Source: Ischnura elegans (lineage: Eukaryota > Arthropoda > Insecta > Odonata > Coenagrionidae). From it: 64,000 nt of DNA. The stretch is taken from assembly GCF_921293095.1 (NCBI RefSeq), contig NC_060248.1:17254744-17318743 (forward strand), read 5' to 3'. Under the pieces are notes generated by a model. The model was not told the DNA's origin, made no database searches, and worked only from the letters and a program-made list of their open reading frames with translations. Both the position numbers and the translations under genes were made by a program. Shown here piece after piece: positions 1 to 15,200 of the stretch (positions are counted from its first letter, which is position 1; every line of letters begins with the position of its first letter).

Positions 1-148
1 CCTGCTTCTCCCTCTCGCAGTGGATTCGCCCGTGGTCTTGGTGGTGGTGGTGGCGGTGGTGGTGTCGTTGGTGGCGGTGACGGCGACCCAACTGGATAGT
101 CGCCCGAAGAAAGGCCTCCATTTGTGTTTTTCTCTCTTCGTCTCGCAG

Positions 149-236
149 GAGAGTCACGAGGTGTTTCGCGAGAGGAGGCTGAAGGGCGGCCGGGTGCGGC
201 TGCGTCGCCCGTGACGACCGCGCCGTGATCGACAAC
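149..236 (+). other. 5' UTR part of first visible exon of the zinc-finger gene
   Basis: A pyrimidine-rich stretch ending in CTCGCAG at 142-148 looks like a 3' splice site, so the exon holding the start codon probably begins at 149, with a further non-coding exon and the promoter left of the window. A second possible acceptor (CTCGCAG) ends at 20. The stretch at 37-85 between them is a GTG/GCG-rich low-complexity run. Confidence 0.55.
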
Positions 237-3200
237 ATGTCGGCCTGCTCGGACGAAGACGACGACGCGATGGGAGGCGGCATGGAGGAAGGCGTCTTCC
301 CGCAGACGGACGACGAGGAGAGCGGCGGTGAGGAGGAGGAAGAGGACGCCCTCGTGGTCGATGAAGACGCCGTCGTGCACTCGGACGGCGAGATGACGGG
401 TGGCGGCGCTGGCGTCGCCCGGTCGGCCGCATCTCGCCACCAGCAGCATCGGCAGGCGACGCCCGGTGCGGCGCCGCTCATGTCGAAGGCGGCCATTATG
501 GTGGGCGGAGGGGTGTTGGCGGGCGCGGCCGGTGGGGGCAGCAGCAGCGGCGACGAGGAGGGAGGAAGCGGCGGCGGCGGCAGCGTTGGGGGCGGAGGGG
601 GTGGGGAGGGGACCTGGCTGCCGCAGTGCAAGATCAAGCGCAACTACATATGCCACTGCAACTACTTCACGCAGAACCCTAGGCTCTACCTCTACCACCT
701 GAGGGATGTGCACGGGGAGAGGATAAGGGTTTACGAGTGCCCGAACTGCCTCTACGCCTCCAAGCACAGCCAGAAGCTCCAGAGGCACATCCACATGGTG
801 CACGTGGTGGGCAGCACCAAGGGCGGTGGCGCCGCGGGCAACAACAGCGGCGGGGGCGGAAGTAACAACGCCACCTCCGGAGGAGCCCCCAAATCGACCG
901 TCTCCGCGAGGAAAGGGGGCGGGGCCTCTTCCGCCGAGAAGAAGAGGCCGGCGGCGGTGCCAGCCATGCCGGCCCTGGGAGGTGCCGCTGCGATCGGGAT
1001 GGTTCCTCCGTCCCAGGCGGCCGCAGTCGACGTGGACGACGAGGAGGAAGCGGAGATGGCGGGGTCAGAGTTCGGGGCCCAGTCGCCCTCATCCTCGTCG
1101 CAGACCTTCAGCTGCTCCGCGTGCTCCTTCTCGAGTCGCAGCCGTTCCCTGGTCATGCGTCACGAGCACATCGCCCACGTCCTCAAGAAGCGATTCTTCC
1201 GATGCGGCAAGTGCTCTTATGCTACGCACGTCAAGGCGCGCTACACCAAGCACGTCAAGTACCACTCAATGCCCATGATTAAGTGCGAGAGGTGCGATTT
1301 CCGGACGCCTTACAAGTGGAACTTGGACCGCCACTGCAAGAATCACCTGAGCGACCCGTCGGCCAACACTCCAGGGGCCTTCCGGTGTCCCATCTGTGAC
1401 TTCTCGGCCGACATCAAGCAGTCCCTCACGGTTCACGTCCAGAACCACCATCTTTCTCCTGAGCAGGTGAGTGTCATTTTTCCCTAACTCTTCACTCCAC
1501 TAGGGTTTATTTTGCACATATTTATTTGCTGCGAAGGCATTTGTTTGGTGGGCGTCACGCATGTTTATATATACATGTGTGTGTGTTGGTTCTATTTTTA
1601 TTCACTCTTCCGAGTGGTTCGAACTCGTGTGTTCACTGCTTTGGACTCATGACTTCGGAAGGCTTGTGTGTCGCCAGCCACTGCTTAACTATTCATAAGC
1701 GACGATGTTAAAATTCATGGAAACGCGGTGACGAATGTTAACGCCGTTTGTTTCCCGAGAGGGTTTCTTCTTTTCCCCACCGTGGGCGATATTCTCCGCA
1801 GTCCAATCCAATATTATCGTACGTTACCAATGCCCTTGATTTTTTTTGCCCCGCAGTAACTCTTACCGACACTAATTTTCACTCGCGATGCTTTAAAATC
1901 CCGCGTACGGTATTTACCATATTAATTTTCTCGGTTAAACTATAATAAGTAGATGTAATGACCGTGGAAGAGCAAGCTTTATGTAGTAAGTAGATACCTA
2001 TCCTTCAAACACACATGCGATCAATGCTCTGGAAGTAATAGCACTAATAGTAACTTATATCGCTAGTTAATCTGTTATTTTCTTCCCAACTGCACGGGCT
2101 ATAATGTCTTTAACTGCCGGTGGATTCAGGGGTAATATTCCTCTTTCGCCTCTGACCTTTTGAGTAACAGATACGCCAGCTGCGCAGAAGCAGGCGCGGG
2201 GTGTCGCACTGGCAAAAAATGGTAGGCTGTGTACATTCAGGCCACCACCAATTAATTGCCGCACTTATTTCTCAGGTTATATCACTGATTTTCGTTAATG
2301 CTCGTATTAAACGATTATAGAATTCCGCACTGAATTCAGCAGCACCAATGCGCATTCGATCGTCGAAATTAATAATTTAGGAGTTGGGAATGGAGGAAAT
2401 AATATTATGAATCGAGAATTTTTTCTCGACGTGTAGTCTTCTGATTTATCATTGCTAAAAGCCTCACTTTTTTTTATCAATTAACGCATTCTGCTGAAGG
2501 TTGTGAGGTGACCAAGTTTGTGCTATATAGGGATAGAATGTCCTAAGAAAATACTAGCTCATTGCACACCTGTGACCTTGCCCGTAAAATTTTCCCGATT
2601 CCCTGTGATACTGCTTTATTTTCTGCGATGCCTCGCCATTGATGCAAACGGAGGTAGTTAGAGGAGGTAAGTCGGGAGAGAATGTTGGGCAAGCTTGTTG
2701 TATGATTGCTGGTCGAAGCACCGTGAGTTGGTGGTACAGAGAGTTACTCACTGTGCCCTCGAAGTCGCCGTCAAAGAGGGACTCAAAAATTTTTTTAGTA
2801 CATTGTAATGCCACTCGATTGAAGTACTATTATCACCCTATTTTTTGCTTTTTGATTTTGAGTTATTCCTCAGTCTTACGATAAAAAAGACTTGTATCCT
2901 GCTGTGGCGGCGTTCAAATTCGTTTTGACAATCGGTCTGTGAAATTGATGGAGGCTTTAAAGAAGTTTTCTGTTGGGAAGAATTTTATACTTCTCAACAA
3001 TCAATACTTTCTATTAATTATTATCTTATTGTATTTTCTATAGTTTCCTTGGCATACGAACTGATCAGTAAAATATTAAGGAGATATGAAAATACTGAAC
3101 ACCTCAATTTGGAGTCTTATGGAAAAAGTTTATTTCCTTATTGTGGAAATTGCGCAGGATAGTGAAATCTCAACAAATCAAATGGAAAAATGCATAGCAA

Positions 3201-6200
3201 TTGTCTTCAACCTTTTAGTACTTTTTAACCCGAGGAAAGATAATTATAAGTGCTGGCATCCACGTAACAAATAGTTTTTGTGAAATAAGTCGGTCAAATG
3301 AAAAAAATGAGAATAACAAGAGGATTCAGAAAAGAAAAAACAAGTGGGTATTGGAAGGAGTAGATTTTAGGTGACTTCAAGTCCCCCCACCACATCAAAT
3401 TTCCCTCTTTAAATCTCAGTGTGGCTCATTGGCTTTCGTTCTATCCATAAACCTTATTCTCCACCTCCCCACCTGCTTCCCAGGCATCCTTCCTCATAAC
3501 ATGGTTTCCAGCATCCTCTCCTCTCATAAGTGTTGTGCTCCGTCCACACTCTGTCTCCTCATCTCCTCTGGATCTTTCCTTACCCTTCCTGCTATTTTTT
3601 GGCCATTCCTTGTTCCTATTTCTCTTCGTCCTTGTCCATATTCTTCATTCTCCTAAATAACCATATCTTGAAAGCCTCCTCCGTTCTTTTCTTGTCATTA
3701 TTAAATGTCCATGTTTCCACACCATGAAGTGTCACATCCCATGAGGCTCTTTAACTAGCCTTTTTAAAAAATTCATCTTATAATCCCTCTAAAAACTTAA
3801 AAAAATACATCAGAATTATTTAGTGATGCAATTTCCATTTAACAAAAAAGATGGTTTTAGTCTACTCTTTTTAATCAATTTTAATCAAAAATGTTTCTAT
3901 TATAGCAAGCCAAACATTTTTGGCAGATTGGTGGAGTAGTGAAATCGGGGGAGTATCCGTGTACTCTAAATTCACTTGCTTTCCCGCAAGCTGCCTCGAG
4001 AACCGGTTCATTGGTATTAGGACTGATTATTAACCAACTAAAATACATAAATAGGTGATCATTGGATTAATTTAATGACTGGGTTCCGCTTATAATTAAC
4101 CTAATTCCCTTATTGTGTGGGGAAAATGAATTCCTGTGCCTTATAATAATAATAATATCTTATTTGCCTAGGAATCAGAAATACATAATGAGAATAATAT
4201 GTACACTGAGGCCTGGGATCAATACTGTAAAATACAAATAGGTATTCATACTTGGATGAATTTAGGTAGAGCTTGATGCATCAGACTCAACAAAAAATGC
4301 CATTTTAGAGGTAGGTAAAAGTAAGATCATAATAGTCTCATTCACTGAGTAGCACAGTTAACTTAAAAAACATTTTGTAAACTGCTTTTAAATATTACAG
4401 TATACAGGGGCGGATCCAGGATTTCTTTCTGGTGGGGGCACAAGCAACGCTGTATCCAGGATTTTCTTCTCAGGGGGGGGGGGGGGGCACAAGGATGCCT
4501 CGTAATAGAGACACATGTTAGAGGGCTCCATTGCTGATTTTTTTGTTTGCATGTAGGGTACATGAATATTGTGACATCTTCTGATAGAGTAACAGTGGAC
4601 ATGAGATTTAAGAGTGAAATATTTTATGCAGACACAGGGTAAGGGCAGGATTTTAATTTTTAAGGTCGCTAAACAATACCTATCCGTTGAGCAAGTGCAC
4701 ATATGCATATCAAATGCAAAAGTTGTAATTCAAGTAACGATAATTTTGAGGGTGTCCCTGATTAAGGGACTGTCCTTGAAATATATATTGTGATTTCTGT
4801 TTTAACTTACGCTCATAATTTTAGGTGCAAGCCCGAGCTGCTCGTCGAAGGAATAAAGTTGGTGCCAGTGATTCTGCAGAGGCAGAAGCAGCTGCGATAT
4901 CTGGCGGAGGAAATATAGACAGTGAAGAAATGGAGTTACTAAGGATGGAGAGGGAAGAGAATTATTTCCAGGTAAACTGGCTTACCATTGTTGTTCCATA
5001 ATCTTGTATTGATTGGCTCAAATGTGAATAGGAGGAGATGCATGAGTGAAAGATGGGAGAATATCTTCAGCTGTTTTTAAAAACAGCTTTTTTAAATTCT
5101 ACTGGAAGATCCATAAATATTTACTTTTACATGGATAAAAATATTTAAGTTATATTTTTCAATTTAAAAGTAAACTCAGAAGGCACGAGGAAGGAGTTTT
5201 TTAATTCTGAAATATTTTTTCATGGGATAAATGGGAATGATACATATTATCACAAAATCATAAAGAAAAGCTTGTCTGCAGTCTTTGAATTTCAGTCAAT
5301 TTAAACCATTATTGTGCTGCTTTCAATCTTCCAATTTAAATTTCCCACTTTCTCATGGTATTTTTTGCAATTAAAAATTTTCAGTTAATTTTTAGTTTAA
5401 ATTTGAAATAATTTTTTTATTAACATAATTACACCAGCAATCTTTAATTCATCATTCTAGTCAACTGTTTATATGATATGTTGATATTTTTGAGTTTGCT
5501 GTTAAATATGCCTTTAATTCATTTTCAGTTTATTTAAATATGATGCATAGATTAGTTTTATTGTGTCCGCTAACTCTTTCTCATACATGTTTACCATGAT
5601 TTCAGGGTGCGACTTATGGTCGAATGTCATTGGACAGCAGTCGCTCTTCACTTCTTCAAACTCCTGATGAACCAACAAGGGTCTCAACACCTTCCTCCTC
5701 TGGATCAAATAAGCTTAAAGTTACCTTAAAGAAAATGCGCGGACCCAGTGCTACTCAGGAGCAGAACGAGAGGCATAATTTCCGAACTGACTTCATCCAT
5801 CCGGATGATATTATTCACAAAAATGGCCAAGTGTACATTAAGACTCTAAAGTGCAATTACTGCAATTTTAAGGCAGCTTGGGATGGTGATATACTGCGGC
5901 ATGAGAGCAAGGCACACGGAATAGAACATCCCAAGCCTATCCCCAAGTCATCCCCCGTAGTGGTGAATAACAAAAAGTGTCCCCGACCAGTGCCGAATCT
6001 TATCCCCATCCAGGGCAAAACTCCAGCTGCCCCAGTTTCACCCTCTGCCTCTACAAATCTTCCCATCTTGAGGATTCCAACTTTAAAGGGTAGGGCCATG
6101 AATGAGGAGGCTCCTTCACAGAATGAAGTTGAGGTCACGATGAGTGACAAGGACATGAATGCCCTCATCAATGCAGAATCTTCGCGGAACAGTGCACTTA

Positions 6201-9200
6201 AGGACTTTGCTTCTCTGATCGGGGACCTTCCTGATGATGCAGATGGCAATTCGAGGCCCAGCACCCCTTCGAAAAATTCAACTGCCGCGGACGGTGGCGG
6301 AGAGGGTGAGGAACCAGCGGGCACGCCTGAGACGGTCAAATCAGATCCAACGAGCATATCCCCTCCCACCCCGAGCAAGAAGACTTGTGCTTCGTTCTTT
6401 GACCGACTGAAAGAGAGGTTACTTGTTGGTGCTGGTGATGGGCTTGTGTGTGAGATATGTGGACATGAATCCAAGTGTCTGTCAGAAAAGGCTCGTCACC
6501 AGAAGCTTCACGACTCGACGCCCGAAGGAACGCAGGTGGAGGACAGCGTGACGCCGAGCAGCACTCCAGGGGAGAAGAACCGGTTGATTCCAGGAGGAAA
6601 TGCAGCCCTGATGGCTCTGTCTTCCACGAGGTGTCAGCACTGTCGGCAAAGGTGTAAGACAAGTGCAGATCTGATGGTCCACCTGCAGTCCTGCCTGAAT
6701 TCCACCAAGGACGATAAGGGAGAGGGCGAAGATGATGAGGAGGATGAAGCAAGGAAAGCTAAGAAAGCAGCTGTGGCATTGGAGGATGAAAAGAGGAAGT
6801 CTCTGAAGGCCCAAGCGGAGGCCGCTAAAGAGGCCATCAAGCAAGCGATCAAAGAAAGCATGGAGGGTGAAGACGATGAAGAGGGAGGGGATGAAGATGA
6901 GGATGAAGGGGAAGATGGGGAACCACATCCAATGGAGAACAAGGTTTTTGTTTGGAACAACTGTGCGCAGTCTGGGGAAGGTTCTGGGAGTGGAGGGATG
7001 GGGACGCAGGCATCTTCAGCATCTGATGGAGAGGGCACTGGTGCACAGAGTGGGGAAGATCTCAGTGGGGCGTACGCAGAGGATGGCGAGGGATTGGTGG
7101 GCGTGGAGACTGCTCCAGGCATCGGAGCAATCACTGGTCGTGGAGGGTTTGAAGGTGGAATCAGTCCTGGAGGGAAAGTGACCATGAAAAAGGTTGGTTC
7201 AGTTAATTTTTCCCATTATTGCATGAGTGCATTGAGCACATCATTGCGAGATGTGCTCAATCCTAAGATGATCTTCATCTTTGGAATTCTACAATGGAAA
7301 GAGTAAATTCTCATGAACTATGTAATAATTATGAGAAATAATGAAATAGGAATTCCTTGTAGTAACCTATGCATGTTCATATAGACCAAACTTGTTGAAT
7401 GTACGAAATAATGAATTATGCATGATATGGTGAATTCATAGTTCATTAACATTTATAATTTGTCAATTCTATTGTCCACATCTTCAGATTTTAGCCTGAG
7501 CCACTTATTACCTATTTGTATTTTACTTTTATGTTATGTCTTGATGAAACTCATGTATGTCTTATCACAGTTATGTTAATACATATAACTATTATCTGTG
7601 TATGTATTTTAGAGTTAGTGCTAATCAGTACTCAATCAGTGCTGAATATCAAGTACATAGTATGATGCTGAAAAATTGTTGACCGTAGAGATCAGCAATG
7701 GAGCTTATGTAAATGACTAACATTTTCAATAGAGATAAATTATAGAAAATATGACTTATATTTTTAATCTGTCAAATATTTTCTTTATGATTGATCTCTA
7801 AGGTATACATACTTATATACTTTCAATGGAACTAGAATGATTGGTATTAGAGAATTTTTCAAATTGTATCGTATTTAGTTTGAATAGGAGTGATACAATT
7901 CTTTTTCACAATTAAATTAAACAATCCATACATTATGAGTCATAAGTTTCCTCATTTTGTACTAGTTTTTACTATTCTTAGTTCATAATTATGGCTTATG
8001 GGTTTAGTCATTACGTGAAGTACTATAATTAGATGCAGCAGTAATGAGTTGCTATTGTCTTACCAGGTCTTCAAGTGTCCTCAGTGTCCTTTCTGGGCCT
8101 CCACTGCCTCCCGCTTCCATGTTCATGCCGTTGGGCACCTAAACCGCAAGCCCTTTGAGTGCTCCGCTTGTGGTTACCGCTCCAATTGGCGCTGGGACAT
8201 CACAAAGCACATTCGCTTGCGTGCTGCATGGGATGAAGCACATCGCAGTCCACCTGAGGGTAGTGATGGGAGTGGTCCCAGAGTGCTCATGACCGATGAG
8301 ACTGGACGTCGCAACTACTCCAAGTACAACCGACACCTGACTGTGGTTCGAGTCCATGAAATGCTATCCTCTGAGCAAGGAACTGGTGGCGAAGGCTCGC
8401 CGCTATCGTCACCCCTGCCTCAAGGGACCCCCGTCGAGAATGGGAAAATGGTGCACAAATCCATGGTGATGCTGTTACCGGCTCCGCCTCGGCTCACGCC
8501 AGCCCCCATACAGGCGGCGAATGTGTCGGAGGACGGTGAGTCCACACCGCCTCTTCTGAGGCCACCTCCTCCCCTTCGTGCTGCAGCCTCGTCAACTGCA
8601 GGGGCAAGGAGACCAAACCTGGTGAATGCAGGCGGTGAGAGTCAGTTGTCAGGGGAGGGAGGGACGGCGCGAGGCGTGAAGAGGCCAGCAACCTCTGTTC
8701 AAGGCGGAGGGGCAAAGGAGGGCGGGAGCACCAAGCGTACACTCTGGAAGTGCAAGAAGTGCAATTACAGGTATGAATATTCACCTTTATCAAAAACTCA
8801 GCTCCCCTCATGACAAAATGAATGGATGCAAGTGATACATACTTAGTAGAAATTGCAAAAATTCAGCTTAGTAAATGAAACAAACTTTGCACATTCCTCA
8901 CTGATTTATATATTCCCCAGTTGATTTTGATGACTAAGCTTCATTTTCCTCCGGCAGCCACAGTTTGTTTCATTCACCATGATTGACTTCTCGGGGCTAG
9001 ATTGGTATTCTCCCAAATGCTTTCTGTCATGCACTATGACTTGTCATCTAATGTTTTGTTCTTATTTTTAAATTAATTTTCAATTAACCTAAGAAAAGAT
9101 TTGATTATGAGTTCTGGGAATGTGCACTTTGCAGCTTCAAATATGATCAAATACATTATCTAATGGCTGTAACAAATCAGCAATTGTCTGTGTTGGACTG

Positions 9201-12200
9201 GATTGAAACGAAAGTTTTCAACAATTTTTCTTTAACCCCATGAAAAAATAATATTAGTATAAGGCATGCAACTAAAATATTTTTTTTTTCAAGCAAATAA
9301 TTTTAAAAATATTAAAGCACTGTAATAATTGTCTTAAAATGTTGGTTTTATCCACTTTTTCCGCGCTAAAATGTTACAACTTGAACGACTATGGCTTGCT
9401 CCCCTCCCCCCTAGTTTTGATCCTGGGTATGCCCTTGATTGGAATTGTGATTTTATTGAATTGGTTTGTGACATAGTGAAGCCTCTATTTTATATTTTTG
9501 AAGAGTCCACCAAATAAAATTACCAATTTAAAGAACAGCAAAATTAGGAAAATTTAATTTGTGTAATCTAGGACGTATGCATTAATTCTATGTAGGAGCG
9601 CAAAACTGTGATTTCAATCTTATTTTCAAGAAATATGTATGTATGTCATTCTCAAAAGAGAGCTTCTCCGTAATTCTACCTGATGTTGCAATGTGGAGGG
9701 TGGATTGAAATAAGCTCTTGTGTATTATTTTTTAATAATATTTTCTTGTATTGCAGGGATGCCAGCCGAGAATTGATATTGGCCCATGTTAGGCAGCACT
9801 ATGCCGCTCCTCAACAACACCCACCATCTCGACCGCCGCCACCTCTGCAACAGCAGCCGAAAACGTACGATAAATCAGAGCAGAAGATGGACATGGAGGA
9901 TGGAGGTGAACCAATGGATATTGGTGGTGATGACCCATTACCAGTGGGCAAGGGAGGCGATATAAAACCATATCAATGTGGCCACTGTGGTCGCATATCC
10001 AATTGGAAGCATGTAATCCAGGTGAGGCTTCCAGATTACCCCGTGTTTCAGTTGAGAAAATCAAGTTTTATAATTGCTTGGCCAAGAGGCTATACGACAA
10101 GTTTTATGTTATCATATTACCTATGTAATTTTTGCCTAATGAATTGTAACTGGACTATGACATGAAATTATATTACAAATTGCTCAGCAACAGTGCTTTT
10201 TATTGACATTAATTATGGTAAACGGAATGCTGGCAAGGCATTTCCTTGATGCATGCTATGTGCATGTTTTAAATAAATTATTTTCTCAGCTATTACCGAT
10301 ATTGTAGATTTGCAGAATGTACGATATTTTTTTTCAGTTCCTCTCTGTGAAATTGTTGTGAATCATCAATTCATGCCGTTTTGGAAGAAATTTTATCCTG
10401 TCCGATTATCAAATTCATTTTATCTGAAGTTTTCCATTGTCTGATGGTAAATGTTATTTCATTATTTCAGAGGCACTGTCGGCTCAAGCACAATGGTGAT
10501 GTGTTGGTCATTGAACATCCAAATACTGTGGAAGAGGACAATATGGACCCATCGAGTGAGTACATAACTATGCATTTATGAGGATACAACTGATTCATAA
10601 AGTAGTATTCAAGTGTGTAAAAAGTAAAGTATAAAATGTAATGCCAATCTCTAATGAGTGAGATACATAAAATAATTAACTAAAGTAAAAAAAACATTGT
10701 ATGATATTACTGATTGACTTTGATTGTGATAACTTTTCTATGATATCCTGAAGTCATAGCTGCTGGAAGTTTTAAAATGCATTACCATGAAACTATGTTT
10801 ACAGTTACATTTATGCTGTTACACTGCTAATAGAGGAATGATTTGTGTAGAAAAAAATGTTAGTATTTGTTCAAGTGGAGAAGATAAAAATTGCACCTAG
10901 TTACACAGATTCCTATGGATTTGTTAGATCTCAAATAGGTTATAAGCTCAGATTTTCACTTTTTTCTTGATTTTTCATTGACAGACTCTTGGAAGTGCGA
11001 TAAGTGTCCTTACCGAGCAGCTGATCTCATTGAGTTGCAGACACATGCCACTCATCATATTCAAAGACCTGGTGCAGTTTTCAAGTGTTCATTCTGCCCT
11101 TACTTTGTCTTTGAAAGGACGTAAGTATTATTTTCTACGTATGCATGTTTTGGAACTAAATTATTTGTAGTTGCATGGTTGTGGTGGTTGATATTGTCAC
11201 TCTCAACATGTTTCAGTCTTCTTTGCATTCTTAATGCTTGATGGTGACTTCACATGTAAACTTTTGCCAATCATGGTTTTCCAGTCAAATCAAAAAAAAA
11301 ACCAGCCCATTGCTCTTGGTATTGTTTCTCGTCTGATTTCAGAGTCTTGATGGGTAATATATTGTGCATGACAGAACTTCTGAAAGAATTCTTGACAATA
11401 AGAAAACCCAGTTACCAGTTACTAATCATGCACTTTTGAGGAGCTATATTTTGCAATTATCTTACTTACAGTGTTCTACCAACACTATGCTAGTATTTTA
11501 AACTATAATGTTCATTAATTCCAGCCTTTCAGGCTTATATAAAAAAAATGCTCTCAGAGATGAGAAAATTTCATGTCGCATTTGCTATTTGAGATATTTT
11601 CTTTATTTGTTAATTTTTTTATCATGTAGCTACGTATTCGTTCTTCTTTTTTAAAAATGATCTCCTACTGCTGTGCAGAATCCTTTGGAATAAATGTACA
11701 TAATTCATTTATAATTTCGTGCTGTAGTTGGAGAGAAGTGACCTTTTGGTCAAGAATGTTATTAAAAGAGCATGCCACCACCAGTTGATAAGTGATGTTT
11801 TTTTTTACAGACATTTGGTGGGGCATATGAGACTTCACACTGAAAGCATGCTATCAAAGTCCTTGGATCATCAAGATGAGCAGGAGGAGCCTACCAAGGA
11901 AGAAATGAAGAAAAATGATGGAAGTGAAGGGGTAAATACTTTATTTTCATTCTGCCTTGTCAATCATGCTTCCCTGAGGTGTTATTTTCGTTTTGGAATA
12001 AGTTTGTCCTTCCTCATGATCGGGACCAATTTGAATCAAGTCATAAGCAGAATAAATACCTTGTCAATGTAAATTCCTATGAGTGGAATGGGATTTGCTT
12101 TTTTTTTGGGGGGGGCTATCAATGTCTAACAATTTTTCCGAAATATAGAGGAGCCTACTCCTCTTTGGGATTTTTCAAGGGAGGCTTAAAGTTTTTTTCT

Positions 12201-15200
12201 CACATAACAGAGCATTAGGCACCCAGAGTGCATCATGAAATATTTCATTCTGAGTTGGTCAGCCCTTGTTGCTCTTGGTACCCTTAACAATTAACTCAGT
12301 GTGCCTAAGAACTGGTTTAGGATTGCTTACATACAATTTACTTTAGGAAATCTCCTCTTAAAGCTACCGTTTTCAAGTCAAGGCAATGACTGCTGACTTA
12401 TCTTGGGGAGTGAGGTCAACTCTTAACAGATATATGGGCCTTATATTGGTGAATTTATGTGCATTCCATAATTCTCAAGTCAGCCAATAGTTTACACATA
12501 AATTTTTACGCCACGTGAAGATTTAAATTGGAGATAATCATTTCTTTATACATTCCCAATTTTTTTTATTGGAAAAAGTTTATGAGTATCATCTATTGAG
12601 GATTAGGGATTTTGTGTTTTGTTTTCTAAACATATTTCTTTTTATTACTTTCAGGGAAAGAGATACAGCTGTGTTGGCTGTCCATATGTCAGTGACAGCA
12701 AAAGTCAGTTCCTCTATCACAAGCAGTTTCACCGGCCCCGAGGAGTATCAATACCTTTCAAATGTTCCTTCTGTTCATATGGTGTATCTCGTCGTCACCT
12801 TCTGCACCAACACCTTCGTGTTCACGGGGTATTTGTCCCACCAAACATGAGAGATGATGAGCCCAGAATCGATGCAACAAAACGATCCTCTGCTTCCCGT
12901 CTCTCCCAGCCTGTTTTGGACACAAGTCGTCTAGCGGATGTTCCTCTGGTGTGGGTTTCACGAGCTGGGAAGTTCCAGAAGATGTTCAAATGCCGTTTTT
13001 GCCCACATGTGAATGTGCGCAAGATAAACATTCAGGAACATGAAAAGATGCATAAACAGCGCAAGACTTTCCCTGTTAACCCCCGGCAGGGTCAACTAAT
13101 GTCTGGGATGGACAGTCCGCAAGGCAACAGCCCCAAGGTTGGGGCGAGCCCTCACAAGTGCCCTCAGTGCAATTACAGTTGCAACAATGCTGGAGTGTTG
13201 TCGGCACATGCAAAAGTTCATCTGGACTCTTATGGGAAAGTTCATTGCCTTGTGGACGTGAATCGTGCTGATGAAGAGCAGATAGCAGAACTGGAGGCTA
13301 ACACAATGATGGGTGGTATGGAACCCTCTGATTCCGATGACGTTGGTGTTACGGTCGGAGGTATGAATAGAAATGCCAATGGTATTGGTGGCACCTCCAA
13401 CAGTAGTGGAGTTGGTGGTTCTGGTGGTATTGGAGGAGGTGTCACCAACAGTGTCATAAGGGGTGGCCAAGCTAGTCCTGAAGAAGATTTTGCCGAGTGT
13501 GCACCTGAAGTACCTGACAATTCAGTCGAATCCCCCGAGGGTCGTGTTTTACATTTCTGCCCGTCTTGCCCCGCTAGGTTTGTTTTCGAGAGAGAACTCG
13601 TAATTCACAGGCGTTTCCATGGGATACGCCTGCCGTTTAAGTGCGAAGCTTGTTCCTATGCTGCGAGGCAGCGTCCTCACCTGTTGGCTCACCTCAAAGT
13701 CCACACCCGTGAGTACCAAGAGAAAAGTGCTGCCCTCATAGCCAACCACTCCGTGTCCTCGCACCATCCACGTCCCCGCATTGCAACAGCCCTCCCCAAC
13801 GATGCCATGAATCCAGAGTCGATGTGGATCGTCGACCCCAAACCTGCACCATCGCCCCAGGTGGCCCAGGAAACCTCCACTGAGGCGCCCCAGAGCACTG
13901 CGAATACCTCTTTGCCAGCCACTCAACCCAATAAGCACTATGCTTGTGACAGATGTCCCGCACGCTTCTTCAAAAGTGTTGCCCTTCAGTATCACCTCAC
14001 TCTTCATGGTGGCCCTGGACCTTACCATTGCCGGACTTGTGATTATGCTGTGAAGACTTATGGCAACCTCGTTAGGCATGAAATGATCCACAGCTCAGGA
14101 GAGACACCAAATAACCGCAACACCTCTGTCAGTCACAACTCTCCAACGATCGTACCCCTCTCTGGGACGGACTTGTTCCGTCAAAGGGAGGCTGCTGGCC
14201 AAGCAGAAAACATTCCAACTTCTCCCACAACCCAAGCCCCTACCCAAGTGACCCCGTCATCTGTTCCACCGACTGTTGATCCCCAATTCGGAACTCTGAT
14301 GCATGGAAACCCTGACTTTATTTATCCAACGTACTTTAAGAATGGTAAACTGAAAGAAAAACGTTACAAGTGCCACAAGTGTCCATCTGCTTTTGAGAAG
14401 CGGGAGCAGTACAAAGTTCACCTTTCCCTGCACGGATCGAAGCAGAGGTACCGCTGTGATAAGTGCGATTACGCTGTCAAGTACTGTGCCAACTACATTC
14501 AACACGTGAGAAAGCATACCAAATGTGAGGAAGCCCGATTGGCTAGGCAGCAACAGCAGCAGCAAAATGATTCAGCTGGTGTGGTTCAGAACTTGAAATT
14601 TGATTCTCCGAGCATGCCAATGCCCGTTACTCCTGCACCCCCTCCTCCTTCCTCCTCCCACTCGTCACCATCCCGCCCAGTCAAGAGCATCGCTCCAGTG
14701 GTTCCTCCTGCATTGTCAATGGCCGAGAAACAGCAGGCCCTCTTGCGACGACTCCGGTTGGAGGCTGCTGGTGCACAAGAGAGAGAGGAGGAGGAGAGGA
14801 GAAAGAGGAACGTCTTCCTCTGCCTGCGTTGCCCGTACAACACGCACCGCAAGGACTCCCTCGAGGCCCACATGCGTCGTCATCCAGGGGCCTCAGAACT
14901 GAGTGTGGGTTCCAGCCAGTTCCCGTGTCCCTTCTGCGACTATGCTGCCCCCCAGTCTCACTTCTTGAGGGAACACATCAAACTGCACTTCAGGGCGACC
15001 AAAACGCTGCCAAAGCCGGAGGCGTACCTCAGCATCGAGAAGATGGAGGTGTGGGAGGGTGAGAACAGAGAAGATGGGAGCTTGATATTCAGGGATACAG
15101 GGAAGGAAGGATTTGAGAGGTTCCTGCCACCGGATGATGGGTCGGAAATGGAGGAGGGTGCTGATGAATCAGGAAGGACGTATGTTGATCCAGAGTCTGG

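Larger units (their letters stand above)
1467..4824 (+). other. intron 1 of zinc-finger gene
   Basis: AT-rich intron with donor GTGAGT after codon CAG and acceptor TTTTAG. It holds a decayed LINE fragment (3370-3770) and a hAT-like MITE fragment (from 4406). I see no other gene in it. Confidence 0.8.

Noticed and set aside
225-236. GTG at 225 as start of the zinc-finger protein
   Set aside because: An ATG in the same frame follows four codons later at 237, the usual eukaryotic choice.
154-432. Arg/Pro-rich minus-strand ORF opposite exon 1
   Set aside because: It is the antisense shadow of the GC-rich, acidic zinc-finger exon; composition explains it and no domain is visible.
9395-9440. C-rich text resembling a hAT-like MITE right end
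   Set aside because: No left end or duplication found nearby; too short to call.
12619-12654. ATG at 12619 as the start of a separate 931-aa zinc-finger gene
   Set aside because: The stretch is a pyrimidine-rich intron end with TTTCAG at 12649-12654, and exon 8 joins in phase at 12655.
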